Assembly (NCBI GenBank): GCA_030159075.1
Contig: BROG01000029.1
Location: forward strand, 1,943,001-2,007,000
Reading direction: 5' to 3'
Origin: Atrina japonica
Lineage: Eukaryota > Mollusca > Bivalvia > Pterioida > Pinnidae
DNA: 64,000 nucleotides
Shown here: in pieces, positions 36,331 through 48,232 of the stretch
Numbering within the stretch: the stretch's first letter is position 1
How the letters are laid out: every line of letters begins with the position of its first letter
Translations under genes and position numbers: made by a program
Notes under the pieces: generated by a model
What the model was told of the DNA's origin: nothing
Database searches by the model: none
What the model saw: only the letters and a program-made list of their open reading frames with translations

Positions 36331-39300
36331 GTAAGTAACCATTGTAATTTTTCGAACGAACAAGAATTAGATGACACAGAATATGCATATCCACTCAATC
36401 GCCTTTGAAAACATCTTGTCTTTAAAAAAAATGAATGATTATAATGAATTTTAAATTTTTAAATTTTTGAAAATATATTAAAATTGTCTTCATTGAAATC
36501 ATAAATTTGGCTTAGTGTTTTTACGCACCACATTTTTTTTGGCGAAATGTTAACATGTGATCACCATTCTATTGTAGGATTTGCCTTTTTGCACTCCATT
36601 TTGTTTTCTTGATTTTGACTGCTTTTATAAAGCAAACAGGTAAGTTATAGATATTGAATTACTGTTTTCATCATTAACAATTTGTCGGTAACAGCTTTGT
36701 ATCCTACTATATGCACTGTATTCAAATTAATGCTGGTGGCTTTTGAAATATATTGTTATTTAGGAAAAAATATTGCGTTCTTGTAATAAAATTATAAACG
36801 TTATATTGTATTGTATACAGCGATATTAATATATTACAACAGTACATTATCTTCTAACAATTATATATTCCAGTACAGTAAACAGTATGATCGTATTCCA
36901 GTATATAGTATTACATTAGATTTTTTGTGTCTGAGCACTACTTTGTAATACGACAATATAGTGTATCATTGTATTCCAATTAATATTATTTTATCCAGAA
37001 AATGTTTTTGTATTTTATCATTAATTTTAGTAATTCGATAATATTGTGCATTCCGGTTAATATTATTATATTCCAATACAGGTTTTTGTATTTTAGCACT
37101 AGCTTTAGTAATCCGACAAGATTATCGTATTCCGGTTTACAGTATTATATTCCGGTTCAGTATTTCAGTAGTGTATTCTGGATTTAAGTTTTAATTGTAT
37201 AAAATCTTTAAATTTGATCATAGAAATTTTACGCCGACAATAAAATGATTTCAGATTTTTAGTATTGTACCCTGGTAAAATTACTGCATTATGATAATAA
37301 TATATTGCGTTAATAATTTTGTATCAGTATTGTATTCTGGTTACTGATCTGCCTTCTGTTGATGGTACTTCTAGTATTTTATTGGTAAATACTACTATAT
37401 TACAGTTAGTGCCATTGCGTTTTGGTAATTTGGATGTATTTCAAGTCACCACTTCGATTTTGATAATAGGTTATTGTTCAGAAACGCTGTGTATGTACAG
37501 TGATGACAATTGCTGTGTTTGGATCCATGTGTATACCGATTACAACACGGCTTTATAGGTTTAATATAACATCACAACTATTTAGAATTTGATGTAACCA
37601 CATTTATGTAGGATATATTCTTTTGTAACGAAATGTTACCCGAATCAGAGTGTATGAGTGCTTAGAGCATCGCTCATTGACCAATGCAGTACTTCGCCTT
37701 TGGTCCGCGCGAACCCTGCTGGTCCGTACGGAACCGAATCCTGCTTGAACTTTATTTTATGAAAAAGTTTACCAGTCCACTTGCTGTAGTCCGGTGTCGT
37801 ATAAATCCGTCCGGACACATTATCTTGCCGGACAGATTCTTATACTGGGGGACAGAAAATTATAGATACCGGACCAAAAGTGTTAACATTTTCGGTCCGG
37901 CCAGACACATTTTGAGGCCTGACTGATTTTTATATGACACCGGTTGTCTCTTCTCGTGTACAGTATAAACGGGCTCTCTCCTTAACAACGTCCATAGAAA
38001 CGAAAATATGTTAAGTGTGGCCTACAACACCATTTAAAAATTATGCACCTGGTCCTATCCCGTTGGGACTCGCAATTCTTCTTCACGTTGAGACCATTTT
38101 ATATCTACTTTGTTGTATTCCGATGGATTTGGAGTTTCGATTATCCATTCGTACATATTCATATTTACTTTGGCATCTGCCTCTCACTAATGTGACCCGA
38201 GTTCGATCTTAGGATTGTAAAGAGAATTATGTGAGATGTTATGGTGGTAGCCAGATCGGACACGTGGTTTTTCTTCAAGTAGACTTCTCCAGTTTCCCCC
38301 CACAGTAAGGACCCCTTCACGTCAACATTAATATAGGTTTATAAACGTGTTTGTTAATTGTTGTAAAATATTTTTTAAATGATTTAAATTCGCGTTCATT
38401 TAACTTTATTTGTTTTTTATTATTTTGTATCGAGACTTTAGTACCATGTGCAATGTAACCAAGAATACAATGTATTTTTTGAGAAAAGTGTGAAGAATAT
38501 CTTAAAGAATGATTACAGTAATACATAATTATAGTATACTGGGCTTTATTGTATATTAAAATCTTAATATGACTTTTGAAAATGCATATTGTGCAGTATT
38601 TGACAAATGTATATGAGTAATTTAATTTGACATATCAGAAAAAGACACATGTAATATCAGCAATTACCTTTTCTAACTTTACCGAACCACATTAAAAATA
38701 CTATAATACTGAACAAAGAGCGTTATTTGTTATCCATATAACACTCTAGTAAAGAGAGATAATAGACCATATACAATTAAGATCGTATAATGAATGTAGT
38801 AATGCCAGTTAAATGTTGTGTATTAGATGTCGTAGTTTCTTTAGACGTAAGAGATTTACTCATCAACCCCCTAAAACAATGAACTCTTCTGTAAATCAAT
38901 AATTTAGGCCAGTCTTAAGTGTATTCAGGGGTGAATGACTTAATTTGAATGCTGTTTAACGCCGCACTCGACATTTTTTCAGTCATATATAGACGACCAG
39001 TTTCAGTAGTGGAGGAGAGAACCCGGCTACAATGTAACCGGGAAGAGACCACCGGCTTTACACAAGTAAACTGGCAAACATTTGCACAAAATCAGCTTAG
39101 GTTCCAGCGGGACTCGAACCGGCGCTAACTAGATACGAGAGACTCCATGGTTTAAAGAGCGATACTCTAAGCACGCGGCCACGGACTTAGTAGGTGACTT
39201 GATAATAGTAAAAAAAAAGCGTTTCTGCAACCACTGTCAGTGTCATAAAATGAAATAAAGATGATATTTAAACAATTATCGATTTCATTTTCAGAAAGTC

Positions 39301-40800
39301 AAAAACGTTTTGGAAGGAAATGTTACAGGTATAAACATCATGAAATCCCCGATGTGTCTAGTGTCTATGGATACGACAGACTTTGTATGAAACATAACAA
39401 CTATGTTTACTGCAAATGGTGGAAATGCGCAGCCACACCGAAATCATGTTTGAATAGAAGCCCAGGAAACAACTGTTTGTATTGTGCAGGTGAAATGTTT
39501 TTCACTACAAAATGTCTATTGTTACAAATTGAAATTGTAAGATAAACCGAAATAGATATTTCGTGATGTTGTCGATATTTGTTGCCACACATTATGGTAA
39601 TTAAGTGTCTCTACTACTTTCTTTGACCAGATTTATGATCAAATATGTCTCCTACACTCATATATTTCATAAAATGATACCTTACATTCATTTCCTATAA
39701 CTGAATGACCAATTTTATTTTATTATTTCAATCACATATTTTCGATTTCAAAAGAATATGTTATGTTTCTGTTGCTTTAATGCTGACAAAGATGGACAGG
39801 TGTTTCTAGTATTTTCTATTTTCGGAAAAATATAAATGGATATATAGCCTTTGCCACACATTATAATGTCACCACATGACGATTTCAGATATAAAGATTT
39901 TACAAAGTCCTTCAAGAGTTCAATCTTCTCTTTTATTTCTACAAAATTTGCTTACTTTTAATATGTGCCTTTTGACATATTTTCTGAACGCGAGCAACAA
40001 CGTAAAATAAAAAATATAATCTGCTTCTGGGTCACATGAAACCATCCCTTTCTCTTCCTTCGGCTACTTGTTTGTTGTTGCTGTGTTGTTGACTTTGATT
40101 TTTTCCTCTATCATTATCATTTGGTATATTTAGCCATCATTTTTAAATATATTATTTTATATACTAAGGAACATACTAGCTATCGGCATCCCCATCTTGT
40201 GCCCGCTGTCGATAGAATATTGAAATTAGAAGTTATCGTAGAATTGGAGAGAATGTGTATTTGATATTGTATAAACTTGTTATTGCTGATTCAATTATCA
40301 TTTCGGGTCAAACACTCTTTTTTTACACAGGAACATGCAATTTACTTGGAAAGGTATATCAAGTTGGTGAAACTTTGATGCACCCAGACGGTCAAAATAT
40401 TTGTATATGTGGACTTTATAATCGAGTCACGAATTGTTCCAGGAAGTCAGTACCCATAAAAATGATGTGCAACTTCAACCCGGATAGGTCAAATCGAAAA
40501 ATCAGGAAAAACGGGGAACGAAAACGATTAAAACTGATGAGTCGCAACAATGGTAGGAGAGTTCAAAATTCCAAAATTAGAAGAGGACCGGGGACATTTG
40601 GCAGACCTGTGGGTTTTGCATTTCCTCGTCGTCGCGGTAACGGAATGAAACGTAATAATAATAACCGCCAAATGCCCGCAACGAAACAACCACTAGAAGT
40701 GTCTATGATACCCGGGGCAACAGGACCACGGATAGAGCCAGTTCAACGAAAATCTACAATAGAGGAAATAATTCCAAAAAAACATTCTTCATCGAACTAG
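36317..40800 (+). CDS. Secreted cysteine-rich VWC-like protein with basic tail (4 exons)
   Basis: Exons 36317-36330, 36578-36639, 39295-39489 and 40331-40800 join in one frame of 247 codons. The N-terminus (MYVNMICLFALHFVFLILTA) is a signal peptide that ends around residue 25. Twelve cysteines follow at about residues 35, 56, 65, 70, 77, 86, 89, 93, 115, 117, 126 and 137. The segment CNLLGKVYQVGETLMHPDGQ, then NICICG, is a von Willebrand factor C type motif in which the usual Cys after DG is Gln. The first coding block (CYRYK to NNCLYC) looks like a second, diverged module. Residues about 138-246 are Arg/Lys/Asn-rich and likely disordered. The protein is expected to be extracellular. The function is unknown; an extracellular-matrix or mantle product is possible. 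Confidence 0.75.
36578..36639 (+). CDS. VWC-like gene, exon 2 (signal peptide)
   Basis: The 62-bp exon encodes ICLFALHFVFLILTAFIKQT, a hydrophobic signal sequence. The acceptor is TTGTAG and the donor GTAAGT, and it carries one base to the next exon. Confidence 0.72.
36840..37370. repeat. ~79-bp degenerate tandem repeat in intron 2 of the VWC-like gene
   Basis: Copies of GTATTCCGGTTAATATTATT, then TTTTTGTATTTTAGCACTA and TTTAGTAATCCGACAA, recur near 36970, 37048 and 37126, with weaker copies on both sides. Confidence 0.65.
38950..39187 (-). mobile_element. SINE family B, head-containing copy
   Basis: TTTAACGCCGCACTCGACAT starts the tail, then GGGAAGAGACCACCGGC and CAAAATCAGCTTAGGTTCC. The box-B-like CGGGACTCGAACCGGCG and the end GGCCACGGAC form the tRNA-like head read on the - strand. 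It lies just before exon 3 of the VWC-like gene. Confidence 0.75.
39295..39489 (+). CDS. VWC-like gene, exon 3 (first Cys module)
   Basis: The exon encodes ESQKRFGRKCYRYKHHEI, then YCKWWKCAATPKSCLN and PGNNCLYCAG. The acceptor is TTTTCAG and the donor GTGAAA is weak. It is bounded by phase-1 introns on both sides, as is usual for extracellular modules. Confidence 0.75.
40331..40800 (+). CDS. VWC-like gene, exon 4 (VWC module, basic tail, stop TAG)
   Basis: After TTACACAG the frame reads GTCNLLGKVYQVGETLMHPD, then CICGLYNRVTNCS, followed by a tail with repeated R/K clusters (NRKIRKNGERKRLKL, FPRRRGNGMKRNNNN). It ends KKHSSSN before TAG at 40798-40800. Possible poly(A) signals (AATAAA) are at 41354 and 41725. 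Confidence 0.82.
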
Positions 40801-41862
40801 GTTCATAACTATATTTCCAGATCATAAATTGTGTAGAATTAATAATTGTCTTAATATATGATTTCGTTTAAACACTATATGATATTTTAATGATAAATGT
40901 ATTGTTTAATGATCACTCACTTAAATGTGAAAGTGTTACATCAGCAATTACATAATTTTTAGTGAGTATTAAGTACTAGAACGTCCTGTTAATATATTAT
41001 TGGATATTATAGGCATGATACAGGACCCCAGATGCATCTCAAACAAGTATGATCGTCACATTGTTTGCTATTTCTTGATAAATTGTAACTGATCGTGGTC
41101 ATTGAACACACAATCAAAGAACCATCATGACGGACATCGCTTTTAGTCTTAGAAGAGATTCAACGAATAGTCGTACTGCCAGTCGGAAATCTTTAGAATA
41201 GACAAGGATATTTATTGTTTAAAGTAGATGTGGTTATGATATAAAAATGACCATTTTAAAATATTTTTTTGTTATATACTCAAAAGAAAAAAAACAACAT
41301 TGAAATGTGCTGGATAACCATTATCGAAACAACTCACTGGTTTTTTTTCCTAGAATAAATTTCATGTCATCAACAATCTGTTCTGAGCCGTCATTTTGAA
41401 TATTTCAACGAAATTTAAAGTTTTTTCCCTATGAGATATCACAGTTTCATAATTCCATTTGAGAAAGAGTTCAGTACATGCTCGCTATCAAATGGCACTT
41501 CATTGTGTAAGTTTTCGAAACAATTGATATACCGAAAGTCTCGATATGATGTGAACGATATGGATTATAGTTATCACATCCCTTGATGTAGTTTTGGAAC
41601 CCATATCGCATCCTCTGGTTATATTTATTGCAAATTATCTAATAACATATGCAAATTATTTAGTAGGAGGTTTATGATAAATTAACAATATATTGCATAT
41701 TAAGACTTTATTTTTGTACTATTAAATAAAGTGATTGGTAATTTGAAAAAAAGAACATACGGGGATGTCAAAGCTTAAAAGGAAAGGATTAAACATTTAC
41801 TTCTTAACAATGCAACATGTGATTTGTTAAGACTAGTGATTTTTATTTTTTTTTTATTTGAC

Positions 41863-42040
41863 TTTTTGTTTTACGCCATACTCAACAATCTTTCAGTCAT
41901 ATGATGGCGTCCAGTTTTTATTGGTGGAGGAGAAACCCCGGTTCCCGGGTAAAGACCACCGACCTTCCGCAAGAAAACTGGCAAACTTTCCCACTTAATT
42001 CGAAATGACCCTAGCGGGATTCGAACCAGAGCTGTTAATA
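41863..42040 (-). mobile_element. SINE family B copy
   Basis: TTTTACGCCATACTCAACAA, ATGATGGCGTCCAGTTTTTA, GTAAAGACCACCGACCTTCC and a box-B-like GCGGGATTCGAACCAG are in family order. Confidence 0.72.
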
Positions 42041-42420
42041 CAAGTGTAATTGCCAGAACATATCTGTGCGACCCTAAGAGAATTCTGATTTGAGGACCAC
42101 CAAATAACAATGACAAAGCTAATCAAATTAAAGTGAATCGCTTATGCATAAATTAAATTGAACAAGCTGCTTGTTTTGACAATTCAGACAACTTTATTAA
42201 TCACACTACAATTCAGACATTGATAGTTAACTTACGTCGAAATAGATATAATAATGAATTCGTAACTCGTAACTTGAATTTACAAGGTAGGTGGTAAATA
42301 TACAAATTGTAAAGCTAGTATACCTATTTTAAGGACCAAATTCAAACTAAAAACTTCTGCTTTCAATATGTAAATTATATTTTCCCTCATATTGTAACTT
42401 TGACTATACAAACTGATGGT

Positions 42421-42842
42421 GTGATTGAAGCGTACAGATAGCGTAGTGATGATAATAGCATGATCAAAGTACTATTAATGGCTTGGTGATAAATGTCTGG
42501 TCGAAGTACTACTTATGAAGAGGTGATGAAAGGTGGACGAAGCACTACTGATGGCGTGGTGATATTAGCGCGATCGAAGTAATACGGATGGTGTGGTGAT
42601 ATTAGCGTGATCGAAGTACAAATAATGACGTGGTTATATTAGCGTGGTCAAAGTACTACCGATTGCGTGGTGATATTATCGTGGTCAAAGTACTACTGAT
42701 GGCGCGGTGATAATAGCGTGATCGAAGTACTACTAATTTCTTGGTGATAAGAGCGTCTGTCATGGTACTACTGATGGAGTAATGATAATAGCTTATTGAA
42801 GCAACACTGATGGCGTGGTGATAATAGCGTTGATTGAAGTTT
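42421..42842. repeat. ~37-bp minisatellite (~11 copies)
   Basis: The unit reads GTGGTGATATTAGCGTGATC, then GAAGTACTACTGATGGC. Unit starts at 42556 and 42593 give a 37-bp period. Copies differ at several sites. Confidence 0.9.
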
Positions 42843-42949
42843 TAATGAGGTACAATTGTAAAAAACATACAAACTCGGTGGACGTTGGACAAGCGATTTG
42901 TAAACTAAAATTGAATAATAGCTGGTTATGTTTGCTGAAAGTTATCAGT

Positions 42950-43386
42950 GTCAATAGGGAACTTTCGAGTTAGCCCGGATTACCGTTATGATCCTGCATT
43001 TATTCGCGCCTTTCCGATTTTGTTCCTCATATGTTCTTCAGGTTTTTATATTTACTTGCAACGTATGTGGAAATATCCTTATGTTTGAGCGCATTAACTT
43101 TATTTTGTGTAAAGAAATCCAAGAGACTTTTAAAATATACCACACTGGGTTATACACTTGAATGCCAAATTACTGGATTGTAACAGGCGGGGAAAATGTG
43201 CCGACAGACCGGGAATCAAACTCACGACCTTCCAAACAGTAGCAGGGCGCTTTTACCAATTGCGCTGACGGGGCTATCTATATATTACCGAAACCGGAAA
43301 TAACGTTGAGGAACATTTTTCTAGAATCACGTAACTGGCAATAATAAAAGTAGTAATCCGGGCTAACTGGAAAGTTCCCTATTGAC
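42950..43386. mobile_element. 437-bp element with 34-bp TIRs and an internal tRNA-like segment
   Basis: The left arm 42950-42983 (GTCAATAGGGAACTTTCGAG...) is complementary to 43353-43386 with a single mismatch. The interior segment 43187-43275, read on the - strand, has a box-B-like GTTTGATTCCCGGTC and a box-A-like CAATTGGTAAAAGCGCC. No transposase is present. A clear target duplication was not found. Confidence 0.75.
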
Positions 43387-43899
43387 AAAGCATCTTCGAT
43401 CTAATAATTTATCAAATCCTATATCAAGTATAGTAAACCCAAGACCTGACAAACTTCCGCAATATATCAATTTTATAACAGCTAAATGACATTTATCACT
43501 ATACAATTAATGAAATGACGCTTTGGTCAATTGTATTTATCCTACAAATCGCGTATTGATATATCAGTGCAATACAAACAAGGTAATCGTGTAGTGACAT
43601 TGATATAAAGATAACAATGACATACATCAGCACAGAGAAAACATGACTTTGAATTAAATATGGAGTTTATATTTCACAAATGATCGATATGCCAGGGCGT
43701 GTACAACATATGAAGATTTCATATACAGAGGTAAACTACTCACTGACAAATTATTGACACAGGGATATCGAAAACCGCGTTTAATGTCAACGTTCCGCAA
43801 GTTTTACGGTCGGTATAATAGTCTTGTTTGCGACTACTTTGTTTCACTAAGTGAAATGTTGAGTTGCCTTTTCGTTGGCGGTTGTTGAGACGTCTGTAC

Positions 43900-44112
43900 C
43901 AATTGTGACGAGGATACACTGCTCACGTGTTTCATTGGTCTTGACTGTGGACTCACGGCGGGTGTAACCGGTCGACAGGGGATGCTTACTCCTCCATGGC
44001 ACCTGATCCCACCTCTTGGTTTCCAGAGGTCCGTGTTTTTCCATTTTTACCGGATTTGTATCTATGTCCTGGACATTCTATTGATTTATACTTTGGTATC
44101 TGAAATTTTTTA
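43900..44112 (+). mobile_element. Penelope-type 3' tail (family C), copy 2
   Basis: GACTGTGGACTCACGGCGGG, ACCGGTCGACAGGGGATGCT, CACCTGATCCCACCTCTTGG and ATACTTTGGTATCTGA are in order. The following 44205-44400 (CACCTGGTCTTATCCCGTTT, CATGTTGAGACCATT) matches a fragment near 38038-38140. Confidence 0.65.
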
Positions 44113-44749
44113 TATTAATTTGTGTCAGGGAGGTATAGATAAACAGTTACATGAATTTTTTATATCAGATTCTAAATGTCATTTTCATGCTTTTCACCGA
44201 ACTTGACCTCATCACCAAACTGGACATTTTTACCGAAGTTCATCGAGCTAGAAAGTTTTCCATGCCAGCATGGTGTTGCATGACAGCAGAAGACGCTGAC
44301 TCCTTCCAGACACCTGGTCTTATCCCGTTTGGGATTCGTAATTGTTGTTCATGTTGAGACCATTTGCACATCTAATTCGTCGTGTTATAAGGGACTTGGG
44401 TTTTGATTACTGATTGGTACTTCATACTACTCGCCGCTGATACTAACTTCAGATAAGTACGTTTTACACAAGGCCTGTGTTGCGAATGAAATAATATATT
44501 GAACTTTCAGCATTGTAGAATTAGTCGACACAAAAGTTTCATTATTTGTGCATCTTTTTCTGTTTTTATTTTGTTGTTATTCTAAACAACAGCCATATTA
44601 TCAGAAAAGAAACACACTTTTTTATTTGACATTGAATGTCCCCATAATTGTACGGAAATCAGAAAAGAAGCACACTTTTTTATTTAAATGTCCCCATAAT
44701 TGTACGGCATCGGCAATGGGGGAAGCCCCGTGATAGATATATGACATTT

Positions 44750-45220
44750 ATACAAAGCAGGAGTCCACTTTCCAAGGATCCACTTGGTACCAAATATATC
44801 ACCAAACCCTAAAACTACTGGCGTCTGTATAAAGTTGTAATGTTTCTGACGTTTGCCATTTGTCTTCTAAAAATAAGGAAGCCCCGTTGAAATGTTGAAG
44901 GTACAAAGACCATGCTTCTAGATCTTCTTTAGCTTCTTTGTTTAGAAGCCGCTCGTGATGAGGCTTTTTGTTAACCTCTGGTCTCTTTTGGTACATGTGT
45001 AACCTGTACAACTATATCAGCACAACCTAGAAATAAAAGGCGTGTGTCAGAAAATTTGCGGGATGAAATTAAGATCATGATGAGGGCGATAATCCCAGAA
45101 GCCATCCCCAGCCCACCAGACGGCTAGAAAAGTTCTCTCTGGTAACACTATAGAGCTTGAAAAGTTTAAAACATCAGTCAGCAATTGTAGATCGTGGAAA
45201 GTAACCTTTTTCTTCCCAGG
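44750..45220 (-). mobile_element. DIRS-like retroelement RT/RNase H remnant
   Basis: On the - strand, VTFHDLQLLTDVLNFSSSIV, then LPERTFLA, resembles the RT thumb of DIRS elements (L-Q-S-L-x-G-x-L-N-F-A). KKPHHERLLNKEAKEDLEAW, LQLYTDASS and, one frame over, GFGDIFGTKWILGKW match the RNase H start. A segment of about 130 bp interrupts the two parts and at least one frameshift is present, so the copy is dead. Confidence 0.65.
44990..45135 (-). repeat. Left arm of a ~145-bp inverted duplication
   Basis: This segment recurs in the opposite orientation at 46237-46385 (shared AAATTTTCTGACACACGCCT and TTGTGCTGATATAGTTGTAC, read on the + strand there). It is the segment that interrupts the DIRS-like remnant. 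Confidence 0.8.
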
Positions 45221-45352
45221 CGATGCTTACTCCACCATGACACCTGATCCCACCTCTTGGTTTCCAGAGGTCCGTGTTTGTCCGTTTTTACCACATTTGT
45301 ATGTATATCTTGGACATTCTAGATATTTATACTTTGGTATCTGAGATTTTTT
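45218..45352 (+). mobile_element. Penelope-type 3' tail (family C), copy 3
   Basis: GCGATGCTTACTCCACCATG, CACCTGATCCCACCTCTTGG and TATACTTTGGTATCTGAGAT. The upstream ACCGGTCGAC part is missing. Confidence 0.6.
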
Positions 45353-46236
45353 ACATTTGTTTGCAAGATAAAATAGTTTCACGAATCTTTTGCATTTTGT
45401 CCTGAGGCAACCGAACTTCAATACTTTCGCTATTCAGTTCTAGTCCAAGGAAAAGTAAAAGAAGTTGTTGGTGCTATTATTTTTCTTATTTAAGTGGTAC
45501 TCCTAAATTTTGCATAAATTTTAGAAATATATTAGCTGTGTAGTACATGTTGACATGTATGTAGGACCAACAAAAAAGTTCATCTAACATGTCAACACAA
45601 CCCTTTATATGAAATTTATTAATATTTATTAATTTTTATTAACAACCCAATGAAATGCGGAAGAAAATTGTTTGAAGAGATTGCATGCAAAACTTAAACC
45701 CATCGGTAAAGTTTTATGATGATAAATATTTATCCCTATGGCAAAGCCTTATAATTCTTGGTCGGATGGTTGTATTGGAATAATTTTGTAACCATGTTCG
45801 ATATCAGACTTTGACAATAACGTACTTCTGCCGAAACGTTTTATTAATTGGATGACACTGCAGAATGTTCTCTGACAATTACATCATTAATAGATGTGCC
45901 GTCAGGTTGAGAAAGATGATAGATAACTCTTAATATTCCTTTTTATGTTTCGGTACCTAATGGAGAAATTTGAATATTTTGAAATGCAGATTCTTAAAGC
46001 TAAATGGACACGACCCCGCCCTTTGCGAACTTCAATATATATTTTGTTCTGCAGAATTTCTATCTTATCCAATAGTGAATTAAGATTTCTAATGAAATAT
46101 AAGTATGGTGTGCGACATAGTGAATTTAGAAGCCAAACGTAAACCCATCTATTAAAGTGATTGTTGATATGCAAGTTATCTGAGTGAGATAACTCTTATG
46201 TCTTGTTGATGGTTGGTTTGTTGTAATTTTTCTACC

Positions 46237-46385
46237 ACGGAATCAGCAATGCTGGGGATGGCTTCTGAGATTATCACCTTCATCATGATCTTCATTTCAT
46301 CCCGCAAATTTTCTGACACACGCCTTTTATTTCTAGGTTGTGCTGATATAGTTGTACAGGTTACACATGTACCAAAGAGGCGTTA
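46237..46385 (+). repeat. Right arm of the ~145-bp inverted duplication
   Basis: Complementary to 44990-45135 with a small number of differences; the loop is about 1.1 kb. Confidence 0.8.
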
Positions 46386-46639
46386 GTGGACAAATTGTAA
46401 AGGTATAAACAGTCTTAGGCTATATCCATTTAGGTAAATTGTGTATTGAGATTAACAATATAAAAATTTTAGATTAACAAATGATATATAAACTGTACGC
46501 TATGCAACTATAATTTTTTTATTGTAATGAATGAATTATTTACGGAAAGTTACTTTTGTTTCCTTTAAAGTCAAGCAGTTACACGGACGGACACATAATG
46601 AAATTATAGCTGCCTATGGCACGCCAAATTCATATTAAT

Positions 46640-47610
46640 GAGTTGACTTAGTTTTCCTCGGTTAAACCTAGTTTTCTCCGGTTACACCTACTGTGTGTCC
46701 AAGAAAACCTTGAGAGTGTGTTTTTTTTAAAGATTACATCAAAGAAACCATTAAATTATCAATAAAATGGCTATTTTATTTAAAGGTTACAATCATAATC
46801 AAATCTGCATTCAAATATTAAGGAGACCCTCCAATACTCGAGATCCTAATTAAACCCTTTCTGACCTGTAATGGTAGCGGTCATTTTTGTTGTTGATTTT
46901 CATTGGAACTGTCAAATATTTTTATCTTGGTATATGAACTCATTAAATGTAAGTCACCATAGACTCTGGGTTGAAAACACTAGCGAAACACTCCTGCACG
47001 TGAATGGACTCCACCGTTGATGTGCGCAGTACAATGTTGTTTGTAAACATCCGGTTTCATTTCCAAGAAAGATTATGCATAGAATTTAGCGATTCGCGAT
47101 TATTTAATATTTACTTTATGTTGAAATATAAGCAATCGGGAATAAGCGTTTATGACTTGTTTATATTTAATGACTATAGATAACATTCCCACACGACGAC
47201 ACTTTTAATGAAATATTCACAAAAACACTTTCCAAAGTTGCTGGGACAAAAGTAGTTTTTCTCAGTTAAACCTAATTTTTCTCCGGTTAATGTGGGTTAT
47301 GATTTAAACCTACTTTTTCTCAAGTTAATGCTATTTTTTCTGCTAACCCACATTAACTGGAGAAAATGTAGGTTTAACTAAGAAAACCTAGACTTAATTG
47401 CGTTAAATAATCATTAATGTGATTTTTGTGCAGTTAAACCTAGCATTTTTTCAGTTAAACTACGAGTAAGACCTAGTTTTTCTCCAGCTAATAGTTTTTT
47501 TCGTATCCCACACTAACTGGAGACAAACAAGATTTTAACTGAGATATTAATACTCAATAATTTGATTCTTCAAGTTTATATGAGTAACTGAGAAAAACTA
47601 GATTTATAAC
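46640..47610. repeat. Hairpin-rich element built from a CTAGTTTTTCTCCRGTTAA motif
   Basis: The motif occurs repeatedly in both orientations, for example at 46649, 46669, 47251, 47269, 47311, 47471 and, complemented, at 47352, 47371, 47513 and 47584. The arms 47251-47298 and 47341-47390 form an inverted repeat of about 48 bp with few mismatches. The two outermost copies face each other like terminal repeats. Confidence 0.7.
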
Positions 47611-47996
47611 CACTAGGTCGTTGCCACTGCTGGTTTGAGACCCCGAGGGTATACATAAACCTAGTACTTGGTATTTCAGTACCAGCTGATAATCTTATAA
47701 TAAAGTAATATTTGGCACTGATAACACCATTTAAAATTATAAATTCTTCTAAAGCTTTCTTAATAGCCATCTTTTACAGTCGTGTTTTAGACGGATTTTG
47801 GCTATACGTTTAGATATATTATTTGGCCTTGTCTGATATCACTTTCTCTTTAGAAAAATTATTTAAAATTGTAGCTCAACTGATGAAGCATAATTGACAG
47901 CAACGGTCGTCTTGAGCATTATACCTTTGGCGTTTTGTTTATAATATATATATTTAACTGAAAAAATACTAGTTTTAACTGATTCATTTTGAAAAG

Positions 47997-48232
47997 TGTT
48001 TTACGCCACACTCAAAAATGTTTGAGTTATATGGTGGTGGCCTGATGTAAATGATGGAGTTGAGAAACCTATTTCGATGCACCATTTAAGAGACCACTGA
48101 CCTTCCACAAGTAAACTTTCTCACAAAATTAGCTTAGGATTAAGCGTGGTTCGAACGTGTACTGACATGAGGTGATAGACTTCATTGTTTAAAGTTTAAA
48201 GTTTGATACTCTAACCACTCGTCCACGGACAA
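47997..48232 (-). mobile_element. SINE family B, head-containing copy
   Basis: TTTTACGCCACACTCAAAAA, AAGAGACCACTGACCTTCCA and ACAAAATTAGCTTAGGATTA are followed by a box-B-like GTGGTTCGAACG and the terminal GTCCACGGAC. Confidence 0.72.

Noticed and set aside
37684..37926. 80-codon + strand frame in intron 2 of the VWC-like gene
   Set aside because: No family motif, no splice sites in matching phase, and the gene joins correctly without it.
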